The notes beneath the pieces were generated by a model that saw nothing but the letters and a program-made list of their open reading frames with translations, was not told the origin of the DNA and made no database searches. Both the position numbers and the translations under genes were made by a program. Positions 1 to 11,017 of a stretch of 64,000 nucleotides of DNA are shown in pieces (positions within the stretch are counted from its first letter, which is position 1; each line of letters opens with the position of its first letter). The DNA comes from Serpula lacrymans var. lacrymans S7.9 (Eukaryota; Basidiomycota; Agaricomycetes; Boletales; Serpulaceae): the NCBI RefSeq assembly GCF_000218685.1, contig NW_006763297.1:1914683-1978682 (forward strand). Direction: 5' to 3'.

Positions 1-1353
1 TGGACCCAGTCTATATGACATTCCGACCGATTCTGAGAATGAAGCCGAGGTGGATGAGTTGGATTCAGACTCGGAGGTGGATGTAGATATGGATGCGAAC
101 ACATCTAATGCTGGCCCGAAGAAGGGAGCCCGCAGGTCTGGAGAACGCACTCCTGGGACCACTCTGTTGCCCTCAACGCGTCTTGACAACATATTGCAAG
201 GGGATGGTGCGGCCTCTCCGTTTCGTTCTGAACAAGGCGTCACTTACGACAGAAAATTTCTTGTTTTCCTCTAGGTGTCACTGGTAACCTCATAATGTCA
301 AAAGAAGCATCATTCGTGCTTTCAATCGCTACAGTATGTCACGATATTCATTGCGTCTGTTCCCATGTTTAGACTTGCCTTCCTCTGCCGACAGGAGGAA
401 TTTATAAAGAGAATGGCCCAAGCAGGTCAGCGTCAAGCAGCTGCAGCACGGCGGAATACCGTGGTCTATAAAGATATGGGTATGTTCATTACTTCACGCG
501 ATGTCCCCTGCTGACGTTTTGGACAGCATCATCCATCCAACAATATCAAGAATTCATGTTTCTCGAAGGCAAGTTTAACCCTGCCTGTATTCTTTGATTA
601 CCTTTTGAAGGTTCACACTATTCCCCAGATATCATTCCGCGGCCCATATCGCTTTCAGAAGCATTGGCCAGACGAGCACAAAAGGAGAAAGAGCGTCTTG
701 AGGAAGACCCAGCTCTAGCTTCTGTTCCACAAGACCTGCCACCACCATCTGTCTCCGTATCCCACGCAGCACAAGCCAAGGGTAAAGGCAAGAGTAAAGC
801 AGCGAACGGTAAAGAGAGAGACACCGAAAAAACGAGCTCCACGAGCCAAAACAAAAAAGACACTGTCAAACGAGATGGCAAAGGGAAAGCAAATGCTGTC
901 GACAGCAAGGACGAGAACGCGAGTACCGGGGTCACGAAAAGTGTTAGCAGGAGGGCTAGTCGAAATACGAGGGCTTCACGCGATTGGATGGACGTTGATG
1001 CTGAGCCAGCACCCGAAGATGTTGCCATGAACGGAATATCGCATCCCCCACCCCCAGACCCTATTATAAAAACCGATAAATCATCTATTTCCATACAAAA
1101 TTCCGTTTCTCATGATCCGGAATCGTGCAACACCATCCAGGAATCACATAACCATGACCCTACATCTTTCGACCAAAATTCAACTTGGCCTGGTCAGTAT
1201 ACTGGCCCAGCAAGTGGGTTCTTACAGGAGAATCCCAAGATTGTCTCATATGCGCAGGATACTCCTAGGATTGCTTCTCTTCCCATGAATCCTGGCCGTA
1301 CAATTTACTCGCAACAACTTCCTAATCGTTCTGAGAACGGTTTAAACCGGTAA
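1..1353 (+). CDS. Histone-fold protein, CHRAC1/Dpb3 (POLE4)-like, 5' partial
   Basis: Likely a small histone-fold subunit of DNA polymerase epsilon or of a CHRAC-type remodeller, acting in the nucleus. The reading frame is open to the left edge, so the start lies outside. Exons read as <2-206, 275-333, 395-479, 527-568 and 629-1353. Joined, they give an acidic N-terminus, then a histone fold: LPSTRLDNIL (helix 1), MSKEASFVLSIAT and EEFIKRMAQAG (long helix 2), then VVYKDMASSIQQ and FLEDIIPRPI, which match the YxDLA..QQxxxFxFLxDIxP pattern of CHRAC1. The C-terminal ~230 residues are charged and low complexity, longer than in yeast or animal relatives. The fourth intron (569-628) uses a GC donor (GAAG/gcaagt). 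NF-YC or Dpb4 are alternatives, but the FLEDI block favours CHRAC1/Dpb3. Confidence 0.75.
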
Positions 1354-1743
1354 CATATAATTACTGTATCGTCATCGACTGTATTTGCTAGATATCCATC
1401 GAGAAACTCTGGAGGTTTACACAACTTATAGCACAGTATTAATTCAGCTGTCTTTTTTCATTGCCACACTACAAAGGGATTTTATCTTATCTTATCATTT
1501 TATAGTTTGACCGCTTGTGCTCAGGTTGTCACTGAGTCAGGTCCATCTGATTCACTTCCAGTGAAATATCAGCTCGAAATCCAAGTCTGTGCTATATACG
1601 TAGGTTACACGCACTTCGGAACTGATTTCTTGGATACACCAATCTGGCGATTATTACGCAGTATACATTCTGCATCTAATAATCTTATCTATCAAACGCC
1701 GTGTACTCGTTCCCTTTACTTACGTTGCACTCCTTTTCAAAGC

Positions 1744-3261
1744 ATGTCAGGACTTAAGCCAAGCTCGCTGCCGATCATCGACATTACGCCATATTTAGTT
1801 GGGCATGATAACGACGGCCGCCAATCTGTTTCCGCTGCTATCCACTCGGCTTGCGTCGAGTACGGTTTCTTCTACCTCGATATCTCCAAATATGTGGATC
1901 CTTCCGAGCCAGAGGAGCTGACGCGACTAGCAAGGAAGTTCTTTGCCTTACCACAGGAGGAGAAGGATAAGATCAGCCTGAAGAACCAAGATCTTGCCAG
2001 AGGTTAGTCTTTGTACTATCGACCATGGCATCATTCCTGACTGATGCGTTGTAGGTTATGCCAGACTGAAAGAGAATGTTACAAATGGAAAAGCAGATAA
2101 TCATGAAGGGATCGACTTTTATCGTCTAGTGGAGAATCCCGATAAGACAAAACCGCTTTGGGGGGAAAATCAGTGGCCTGTTGTTCCTGGTTTTCAAGAG
2201 AAGTATAATGTCTGGGTAGACAAGATGAAATCTCTGGGGTTGATCGTAATGGAAGCGTGTGTTTACTTCGTGCTACAACTTAGACCAAGCTCTCATGTTG
2301 ACTGTCTAGAATGGCAAATGGGCTTGGAATGAGTCCAGAGGAGTGGAAAGGGTTACGTGCTCAGGTTGACGATAGTTTCTGGGTCATGCGTACTATTGGT
2401 ATGCTATTTCTGCAATGCACTGAGAATGTAATTGAACTGTGGGTCTTTAGGATATCCACCGCTTCCAAATGATCACGATGGATTCTCATGCGGTGCACAC
2501 AAGTACAGACAAGCCCTCTTTCTAGATCGCACGTACCACTAACTACATATCACGCCCAGGGACTATGGATGTCTAACGTAAGGTATTTACTAGACCTCTC
2601 TCGCTCGATTGCCTACCCCTTCCCTCCCTTAGGTTTTTGTATGCCGATCCGACACCTTCCGCACTACAGGTATTTTTACGAACACCAGGTGTGACTACAG
2701 TTCAGCAAGACGATCTACCATTAGAACATGGTGGAGAGGAAGGCATATGGATCAACGCAGATCCGATTCCGGGCTGTGTGGTGTGCAATGTCGGTGAAAG
2801 TAAGTAGCGTCGAACGATACGATATAACGACAAGCTACTTACTCGAGGCCTTTTAGTGTGGGAGCTCTGGACAAATGGCTTATACAAGAGCACGTTGCAT
2901 CGAGTGGTGCATCGAGGTTCAAATTATCGGTAACGGTTTTCTCCTCTGTTCAGTCGCCAGTATCTGACATATTCATATTGCGCTAACCAGAGTCTCGTAC
3001 GATATTCCGGTTGTTCAATATTTGTGAACTGCGGCTGACCCGTTCTCTAGGATCCCTTTCTTTTTCGAGCCCAACTTCAATGCAAATGTCGAACCTCTCG
3101 CTGCTGCGTTGCGTATCCAACAAAGGGAAGCGAACCAGCCTACAGGTGCATCGTCTTCCAACGATAAGACCTACCGATCTGTTATATATGGAGAATTCTT
3201 GATGAATAAGGTTGGAAACAATTTTTCGGTAGAAGGGGGGAAGGGCAAGTACGATCCATGA
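1744..3261 (+). CDS. 2-oxoglutarate/Fe(II)-dependent dioxygenase (isopenicillin N synthase-like)
   Basis: Predicted soluble oxidoreductase that uses 2-oxoglutarate, O2 and Fe(II); the substrate is unknown. The start at 1744 (MSGLKPSSLPIIDITPY) opens directly on the conserved DIOX_N strand. Nine exons fit: 1744-2002, 2055-2256, 2310-2398, 2451-2502, 2560-2577, 2633-2799, 2857-2929, 2991-2996 and 3051-3261. The iron ligands are visible: H and D in AHKDYG, created across the 2503-2559 intron, and the distal H in STLHRVVHRG. The 2-oxoglutarate-binding R-x-S is in RVSIPFFFEP. The 18-nt and 6-nt exons are unusually small; the 6-nt exon supplies the V-S of RVS. Length (about 350 aa) is normal for the family. 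Family call strong; substrate not inferable. Confidence 0.85.
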
Positions 3262-3577
3262 CCCACGCTGCCAGTGCATATTATGTGCTCTTCGAAGAAG
3301 ACGGCCTTTTACTCCAAAGAAACACTCCAATATTATTCATTTTTTCTCTGAAATCATACACTTTCAGCACAGAAGGCCAGGGGGCTGTTTGTTTGCACGC
3401 TGTATCCTTTAAAATTAACTTTTCCGTTCATTGTCTTTTGCGATTTTTTATCAGTCACGTGCACGATCATATATTGACTTTTCCACTGACTCGGGCATGG
3501 GCATTCTGACTCGGGCACTGTATCTTCATCGATTTGCTACACCAGCGGGTATCTTCAGTAAAGCTCCACATAGAAAC
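3262..3577. other. Gene-free stretch upstream of ARC1
   Basis: Holds the 3' flank of the dioxygenase and the leader of ARC1. The only notable item is the in-frame upstream ATG at 3497-3499. No RNA gene or repeat was seen. Confidence 0.5.
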
Positions 3578-5181
3578 ATGTCTTTTGAAGCCAGTGTCGC
3601 TGGTCTTTTCTCCCCGATTAAGGATCTAGTCCTAAACGCAAACGAGAATGTGGGGAAAACAGAAAACGATCAGGTGGAAGTTGCAGGATGGATAGCAAAA
3701 GTAGGCCAAGGTGATATTGTCAAACCAGAAGGATTGAAGGTGTGATAATCTCGTTGAATATCCAGACCTATTTCGAACGCGATCGCTGAGTGGTACAACA
3801 ATTAGGACCTTGATACTCAACTCATTCCACGCACATATCTCGTTAGCAATTACCTGACTGCAGCAGACGTTGCGCTCTACGGCGCCCTCCACCCCGTTCT
3901 GGTATGTATCATGTATCTGCTATGATAGCGATGTTTATACAATCCTCTTTCTTGTAGTCCCAGTTGCAACCTCCTCAATATTACTCCCATCCTGCGCTCA
4001 CGCGTTATTTTGATCACATTCAATCACGTCCTTCTGTACGGACTGCCGCTGAAGCGCTGTCTCCTGCCTTCTCAGTTGTAGCTTTCGATCTCGACAATGC
4101 GCCTGCACCCGAACGCAAAGCTGAGCCATCAAAGAAGAAGGAAAAGGCACCCAAAGCCCAGGCCTCAGAATCTGTCGCTGCAAAAGAGCCCGAGAAGGCA
4201 GCAGAAGCAGACGCGAAACCACAAAAAGAGAAGAAAGAGAAGAAAGAAAAAAAGAAAGATGCTGCGCCTACTGAAGAATCTGGAAAGAAAAAGGCTGGCG
4301 GTGGCGGGAAGGCACCAGCTGAGGATGCTGGTGAACCTGTACCTTCTATGATCGACCTTCGAGTCGGCCACATCATTGATAGTAAGTATATAATTATCTT
4401 CCGAGGAATAATCTGACCAAATCACCGATAGTCAAAAAGCACCCAGACGCGGATGGTCTCTATGTTGAGGTGCGTTGGTGTAGTCTTTACTAGTGGAATT
4501 CTGATCTGACATTTACCTTAGCAAATAGATATTGGAGAAGAAACAGGTCCCCGAACGGTTGTTTCTGGGCTTGTCAACTATATTCCTATCGAAGAAATGC
4601 GGGATAAATACTTGGTGGCAGTGGTAAATCGATAAACGGACGATTCATATATATGAAACTCACATGATTTGATAGTGTAACTTGAAGCCCGCTAACATGC
4701 GAGGTGTGAAGAGCTTCGCCATGGTCCTCTGCGTATGTATAAATCCATGCGTTGAAAGTACTTTGGTTGACCTGATATTGTAGGCATCATCAAAAGAAGG
4801 AAAGGAAGGAGGCATCGAGTTAATCCAACCACCACCTAATTCAAAACCAGGAGAGAGGGTATTCTTCGAGGGATCCGAGTATGAAAGTACGTCTACAGAG
4901 TACATCACTCAGCTCATTGTGATCTAATGGAGTCTCTTAAATAGATGCTACCCCGATATCCCAACTGAACCCAAAGAAGAAAATCTTTGAGACGATACAG
5001 CCAGGTACATCATCTTATCTAGTACCTTGTTTATCCACATGCTTATCTTCATCCAGGTTTCATCACTCTTGATACCAAGGAAGCCGCTTGGGTAAATCCA
5101 GCGACCAAGTCTGTACATCGAATTCGCACAAAGGACGGGATATGTGTAGCGCCAACACTTATAGGGGCATCATTGTCATAG
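3578..5181 (+). CDS. ARC1: Arc1/AIMP1-like tRNA-binding aminoacyl-tRNA synthetase cofactor
   Basis: Cytosolic cofactor that binds tRNA and tethers aminoacyl-tRNA synthetases (MetRS and GluRS in yeast). Exons: 3578-3739, 3806-3901, 3958-4381, 4432-4469, 4522-4623, 4676-4732, 4784-4886, 4945-5004 and 5057-5181. The N-terminal third is a GST-C-like helical domain (LVSNYLTAADVALYGALHP). A Lys/Glu/Ala-rich linker follows (KKEKKEKKEKKKD), typical for nonspecific RNA binding. The C-terminal OB-fold of the EMAPII/Trbp111 class shows VGHIID.IKKHPDADGLYVEQIDIG, then VVSGLVNYIP, NLKPANMRGVKS and FETIQPG. Start 3578 has A at -3. An in-frame ATG at 3497 would add 27 residues rich in Arg/Lys and lacking acidic residues. 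The stop lies 60 bp from the convergent permease gene. Confidence 0.9.
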
Positions 5182-5241
5182 ACGTAATTTCGTGTATCAG
5201 CTCGAAGCTAGTGGCTGTTGTGTACTTAGAAAATATATACT

Positions 5242-7385
5242 CTACAATACACTGTGATCCTGTTTTTCATCGTACGACGTTGATTCGCTGCTACTATCGA
5301 TGTTGGAAATGGGTCCTGTGAACCATTTTCGTGCAGACAGCACCCACGACAAAGAGGCGAAGACGAAGACGGCCATGACGAGAACAATTGCGTAGTCTAT
5401 GCCCATTAAAGCATTATATCAACATAAAATGAGGGCTAGTGCTGGTCACTTACTCATCGTTTCTGCAGTCGTAGATTGGCTCGCTGGGAACAGTAGCATG
5501 ACTACCATGAATGCCACCCAAACGATTGCAGTGATACCAATAGGGGTTGACCAGCGGCCTAGGTTAAATGGTCCAGGGACAAACTTCTTCCGACCCGATG
5601 TGATACGAAAGTAGACGGGTGTCACATACGAAATGTACAGGCCAATTACAGACGCTCTAATGTGAAATGTTCAGCGGTATAGCAGAGCAAGCGATAGAAA
5701 CACACCGACGAGACAAGAGAATTAAAGGCAGCTGCAGAAAACGATAGAACACCACACACAGCGGACGCGGCCATGACAAGCCACACTGCATTGACAGGTG
5801 TCTGGGTACGCTTGTCGATTTTCTTCCACCAACGGGACCCAGGAAGCGCATTGTCTCTGGAAAACGCAAATATAACTCTAGATGCATCAACGCCCTGCGA
5901 GCAACCGCACATATACTGAACAAAATATCAGTTGAATGGGCAACATCGAAATAAGCATAAACATGCCTGGACAAGGGCGATAAGAAACCAGAGGGCCAAC
6001 GCGCCCTTCTTTCCTAAAGTGTTCAGAAAGACTTGACCCATGGGCAATGTCAATTTCGTTTGAAGGATTTCGTCCACAGAAGTTGTTGCGAAGGATGCCG
6101 CCATGTAATATATCCACCCAAAGATCTCAGTGGCTGCGACACTAACCACGATTGCAATTGGCGCTGCCCGTGCTGCTCCAGCAGTTTCTTCTGATATATG
6201 AGCGGCTGAATCATCTGAAAGCAGAATTGAAAAAAAAATGAGCTACATTTGGCGGGATAGCTGACGAATGCGAAAGGAAAATCAGGCTTACAACCCGTTA
6301 AAGACCACATAGGAGAAGTGAATGCCATGATGAATGCCCAGACATCTACAAAATATCAGCGAAACTGACTTTCAACGGAATGATTTATATGCACTATTTG
6401 ACCACCCAGTACTATTCTCGAATTCTGTGAAGGCAACTTTGGCAGAAACTCTGTTTTTCCTAGCGCAGACGAACAGTCCTACAACAGCTGCAATCAAAGT
6501 CCCCACTGTAAAGATGATCAGGACGGTCTAAGATAGACTAAACCAAAGATCCTCACTAGTGAGTATCACAGACAGAAGATTGATCCGTGCCAACGTTCGA
6601 GTTGCTGTTGAGCAAATTATGCCTTGGGTTGCAAAAATAGCCACCAAGATGCCAAAAGTTGGACCCGACCCCAATGTGACAGCGCCGTCGGTGGCCATAG
6701 TTATTCCTGATGTGATCATTTCGGCACTACTCTATCGTGTAAGAGCAGGGAAATAACGATACAATACACATTACCAAGTATATCCTATCGAGCATACTAA
6801 AGTTATTTGACCAGTGATATTGGCCCATCCTGTAATCCAGCTAGCAAGAGCGGAATGTTTGGTGGATGCCATTTTAGCTGAAAAGTAATATAGACCAGCA
6901 CTTGTCCTGTTTATCTTGTCAGCGCTTATTTACCATCCACATTAGAGACATGATAACGAACGGCATGGACGATGCTAGTTCCGCCATTGAAGCGGCTACA
7001 CACATGATAAAAAAACAGGGGATAAACCATCCCCAAATCATCGCAAAGTGACCACCTGATACATAAGAAAATCAGCGATGAGTTTAAAAAATGATATGTA
7101 TTGATCGTGACCAGAATTGAGAGGGAAAGAATATCCTGTGGTGACACCAGAAGAGACGGCCATAATCGAGAGAGAAAAACAAATAGTTTCAATCAGCTGC
7201 GCCGGAGAAGGTCTCAGCAGTTCATCAACAGAAATTAAATGGCTAGAGCTTACTGAGAATTCACGCTGAAATTCACTTTTATACCCGAGTTTCCTCAGAA
7301 GAGCATTGTCAGACCGATGGAGAACTTCCGTCATACCATCGTTGCACTCTTCATTCGCGACGTTGGTATTCGAAAACTTGGACAT
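5242..7385 (-). CDS. APC-superfamily permease (GABA/choline transporter type, Uga4/Hnm1-like)
   Basis: Integral membrane transporter for amino acids, GABA or choline-like amines at the plasma or vacuolar membrane. The start (MSKFSNTN, 7385) precedes a hydrophilic N-terminus with DNALLRKLGYKSEFQREFS, the conserved entry to TM1 in fungal ACT-family permeases. TM1/TM2 follow as SLSIMAVSSGVTTGYSFPLNSGGH and MIWGWFIPCFFIMCVAASMAELASSMP. Further exons carry ATQGIICSTATRTL and the family block QGVDASRVIFAFSRDNALPGSRWW followed by KRTQTPVNAVW. The C-terminus reads VYFRITSGRKKFVPGPFNLGRW, then a last TM pair. At least eight short introns. Substrate is not readable from sequence. Confidence 0.85.
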
Positions 7386-7741
7386 CACAGAGTCAATTGC
7401 GCAGAATGAAGAAGAGCCGAAGAGTCGGATACACAGAAGGGCGTCATATCGGTGGTATATAGCAGGCTTTAGAAGTGACACTGCAGCACCTCGAAAAAAT
7501 TCCCAAGATGATAAGACTTGAAGGCACGGGGTTACGCTTAACTTTCCTTATCTATATCTCCATCCTGATGATGATTTGTGTTCTTGTGAACTGACAAGAG
7601 ATTGTGGAACTAAAATAGTAAAACCCGCCCGAAAAACCATGGAGTTAACCATGATATTCGCTGCCTTTGAATTGAGTTTTGTACTCCGCATATCCGGCGT
7701 TCTCCTGCTCTGCTCAACTTTTTGAGTGTACAACTTTTGTC

Positions 7742-8439
7742 ATGGTATTTCGGCCAGGGCTCAGCAATGCCCTCCGTCATTTCAGCTCTACAGCGCGGGC
7801 TTGTTCACACACGTCCCACATTGGAAAAGCACCAATCCAATTTCCATCCACTGTAACTCTTACACAAAGTGCTACTTCCCTATCTGTCAAAGGACCTTTG
7901 GGGTCGACTTCAGTTCCGCTTGAGTCCTACATGCAAATATCTTTTCCAGAGCCAGACACTTTGACTTTGGCTGTGGAGAATGCTGAAGAGAAGAAGCAGC
8001 GATCTATGTGGGGTTTAACGCGCACACTTATCAATAACGCGGTCGTTGGAATGACGGAGGGTTTCACTGTGCCTCTATACTTGGTTGGTGTGGGATACAG
8101 AGCTGTGCTCGAGGATGATCCAAGAGGCACAACAGATGGAGGAAATGGTCAACGGTTGAACATGAAACTTGGATTCTCGCATACCGTTTTTGTGTCTATC
8201 CCATCTTACATCAAAGCCGAAGTGCCTTCACCGACAAAAATTGTTTTGAGCTGCACGGATAAACACCTGTTAGGTCTCTTTGCTGCTAAAGTCAGGAAGT
8301 GGCGACCACCAGAGCCATATAAGGGCAAGGTTCGTACATTGGTATGCTCATACAGTCTTTGGTAGACTGAACATCTGTTTTTTAGGGCGTGTTCATTGGA
8401 AACGAGCAAATACGTATTAAAGCTGTTAAAAAGAAATAA
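7742..8439 (+). CDS. MRPL6: Mitochondrial large-subunit ribosomal protein uL6m
   Basis: Component of the mitochondrial 54S ribosomal subunit near the GTPase centre. Two exons: 7742-8329 and 8386-8439. The N-terminus (MVFRPGLSNALRHFSSTARA) is Arg/Ser-rich without acids, a typical matrix presequence. The L6 body shows HIGKAPIQFPSTV, LSVKGPLGS, MWGLTRTLINNAVVGMTEGF, LVGVGYRA, LGFSHTV and KVRKWRPPEPYKGKGVF, the last two blocks spanning the intron. The end is a basic tail (KAVKKK). Length of about 213 aa fits fungal uL6m. Divergent from the permease gene; the 356-bp gap between them is the shared upstream region. Confidence 0.93.
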
Positions 8440-8975
8440 TATGCTACAATGGGGCGCATTTTTGGAGATTACCGCGCACTAATTCACTCAATCATGCTTC
8501 AAGGACCTGTAACACTGGCCATCTTCGAGTGCCTTAGATTGGGTATCATTAATGACTCTTCATAGATCACTACGGACTTGTCCCGTTGAATATCACGGTT
8601 CGTGTGCGTCAACATGGCTTACTATTACCAATGGGAGGAATGCTATCAATAGGCGAAAGTACTTGCGAGCTCCTGACACAACAGTATAGAGCTTATAGAG
8701 GTGTCGACCTGATATTGTGATATCATACTACGATTGTACGGTCTGATGCTAGTTCATGAGTGATTCAGTCATTGAGAAATGAGTGTACTTGTACCTAACC
8801 ATAAACCGAAGCTGGCTGGGCGGCAACTCCGAGTAAATTACCTTTTTTGGTCGCTGCCCTCCGCCGTGCCGGTGAGCGACCGTAACTGCCAGACTCCTCA
8901 GCTGTACTCGTCTGCGTAGTTTCCAAGCGCAATTTGTCCCAGTATACTTGCTCCCGTCCTTTCATTTACACAGTC
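8440..8975. other. Intergenic region between uL6m and V-ATPase c
   Basis: No reading frame with coding character, no RNA gene and no repeat was recognised. The last ~100 bp before 8976 are the presumed promoter and leader of the V-ATPase gene, with a pyrimidine-rich stretch just before the ATG. Confidence 0.5.
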
Positions 8976-9851
8976 ATGTCGTCAGACTTATGTCCTCCGT
9001 ATGCGCCTTTCTTTGGTTTTGCAGGTGTTGCCTCCGCCGTGAGTTTTCCATCAGGCCTTTTTGACAAGTTTACTCGGCTCACCTTGGAGTAGATGATATT
9101 CAGCAGTATGAGCTTATTTTTTCAGTATAGCTTGCGCCATGATCACTAATCGGATTGTATTTGTATCTAGCGGTTGGCGCTGCTTTTGGGACGTCGAAGG
9201 CTGGGATAGGCATTGCAGGGCTAGGGAGCTTTAAGCCAGAGTTGATCATGAAGGTACGTCTACGACACACCAGAGTCCTAGTCATGCAACTGTTGCAAAT
9301 GTGTATTAATCATTGCATTGTCTCACAGTCTCTGGTCCCTGTGGTTATGTCTGGTATCATTGCAGTGTACGGCCTGGTAGTCTCCGTTCTTATTGCAGGA
9401 TCACGTCCGTTATTGTTTCCCTACCCATACTGCTATGCATACTTACATCTAGACATGTCCAGTCCATCCATCAAAAGACTACCCACTTGCCGCTGGCTTC
9501 ATTCACCTTGGTGCGGGCATTTCATGTGGTGCGACAGGTATTGCAGCAGGTTACGCCATTGGCATTGTGGGTGATGCTGTAAGTTCCATGTCTTATAAAA
9601 TATCACGAGTCACAAGATTCTAATCACACTTTCTGGTAATCTCATCAAGTGTGTGCGAGCCTACGTTCACCAACAACGTGTATTCGTTTCTATGGTCCTT
9701 ATTCTCATCTTCGCAGAAGTTTTGGGTCTTTATGGGTATGCCTTATTCCATCAATGTCTGCTGATTTATTTTCTGATTATACTACTCATAAAGCCTCATT
9801 GTTGCCTTGCTGATGAATACGAGAGTTACGGGCCTTGCGGCATGCATTTGA
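8976..9851 (+). CDS. VMA3: V-type H+-ATPase proteolipid subunit c
   Basis: Forms the proton-carrying c-ring of the vacuolar ATPase membrane sector. Exons: 8976-9038, 9093-9105, 9171-9253, 9329-9404, 9463-9578, 9650-9735 and 9794-9851, giving about 164 aa, the usual size. Four hydrophobic segments: [15 protein letters not shown] joined to [60 protein letters not shown]; and [18 protein letters not shown], which contains the essential proton-binding Glu. The second exon is only 13 nt. Yeast VMA11 is a close alternative paralog, but the lack of a long N-terminal extension favours VMA3. Confidence 0.93.
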
Positions 9852-10002
9852 ATTTTGCTACCCTCGCTGTGTACTCGTACATATATCCTTCCCGGAAAAC
9901 TATAATAATCATTGATTTCAGAATTCTTTGTGAGGACACAATGCGATGCTTACATTTGACCAAACATATTATGAACATGCATCCTTCATCTCCTTTGTAT
10001 TT

Positions 10003-10729
10003 TCATCTTGTGGGTCTTCGGCCCCTAGAAGAGGCCGATTCACCAGACGATGAGCTTGAAACAGAGCGACTGCGACTATCCCGACGAGGAACCCGTCTTC
10101 TTCTGTCACGCTCTCGGGATCGAGACGACTCTGAGTCAGAGTCGGAAGAGCTCGAATCTGAATCCGAGTCCGAGTTCGAGATGGATGATATTGAATCAGA
10201 ACCTGAAGAGCTTGACGAGCTACCCGACCTGCCATGTCGTTGAGCAACACTGTCTTCTCAAACTGAAGTAACTCGGTTAGACCCACCTTTTAGCCTTCTT
10301 CCTTGCCTTGTCTTTGCCTTCAGCTTGACCACCCTCCCTCTCCTTTTCCTTTGCTTCTAATATTCGATTCGCAGTCCCGCTTCTTCATAACACAATGACC
10401 ATGAGCATCGTCACACAACTGAATAGATAAAAACACAGCTTACTTCGTCTTAAATTCCTCGGGAACTTCTACAGAGGGTTTGCCTTCTGCTTTCATCTTT
10501 GCGAGCACCTTTGGGTTCTCAAGTTGTTGCGTGCGTGACGGCCGTGAGACGTACGGTCGAGTCGACTTGCATTCGAAAATGAAATGGCCTGCAATCCTTT
10601 ACTGTCAGTATTAGCGCCTGCATTGTAACCTGGCCGATAATTACCTGTGCCGAGGCATTTTTGGCAAATGGTGGAGGAGGATGAACGAGGATTGCTGTTT
10701 GCGCTGCGATGAGGTGCGTATTTCGACAT
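10003..10729 (-). CDS. ZCCHC10-like zinc-knuckle protein with RS tail
   Basis: Probable nuclear nucleic-acid-binding protein. Exon 1 (10645-10729) and exon 2 (10444-10588) join to form a CCHC knuckle, CQKCLGTGHFIFEC, followed by the ZCCHC10 signature RPYVSRPSRTQQL. The next exon gives TANRILEAKEKERE and a basic run. The last exon (about 10003-10230) encodes a long Ser/Asp and Arg/Ser tract (SDSDSDSSSS, SRSRERDRRRR, RDSRSRSVSSSSS) and stops at 10003. The RS tail is typical of fungal members and suggests pre-mRNA processing context. The gene converges on V-ATPase c (151 bp between stops) and diverges from the gene at 11018. The acceptor near 10382 is ambiguous by 3 nt. Confidence 0.78.
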
Positions 10730-11017
10730 TTTCTGTTGTCTAGCCTAAATATCGGTACGATTGTCAGAGGAGAGAGCTACTTCAAAAGTATCCGAGTCAA
10801 TGTCGATGCGCACTGGCAGCTGCAAGGCTGAGATCGCTGGGACTCAAAAAGGGGGGCGCGGGAAAAGACACCGTTGCTCAGGTAATCATCCAAAAATGGG
10901 CAGTCCAAGTATAAAGGTCTATTCAGCTGCCATGAGGACTTGTAGGTCCATATCTGTGCAATGGCGCCTGCTTTTGGGGTTCTAGCCACAGATTATCATA
11001 CCTGACCTGTTTCTGCC

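Noticed and set aside
4097..4351. Plus-strand Lys/Arg-rich frame inside ARC1
   Set aside because: Alternate frame of the Lys/Glu linker of ARC1.
9653..10243. Plus-strand 196-codon frame with an acidic Ser/Glu tail
   Set aside because: Its first part is the V-ATPase exon and the acidic tail is the reverse shadow of the RS-coding exon on the minus strand.
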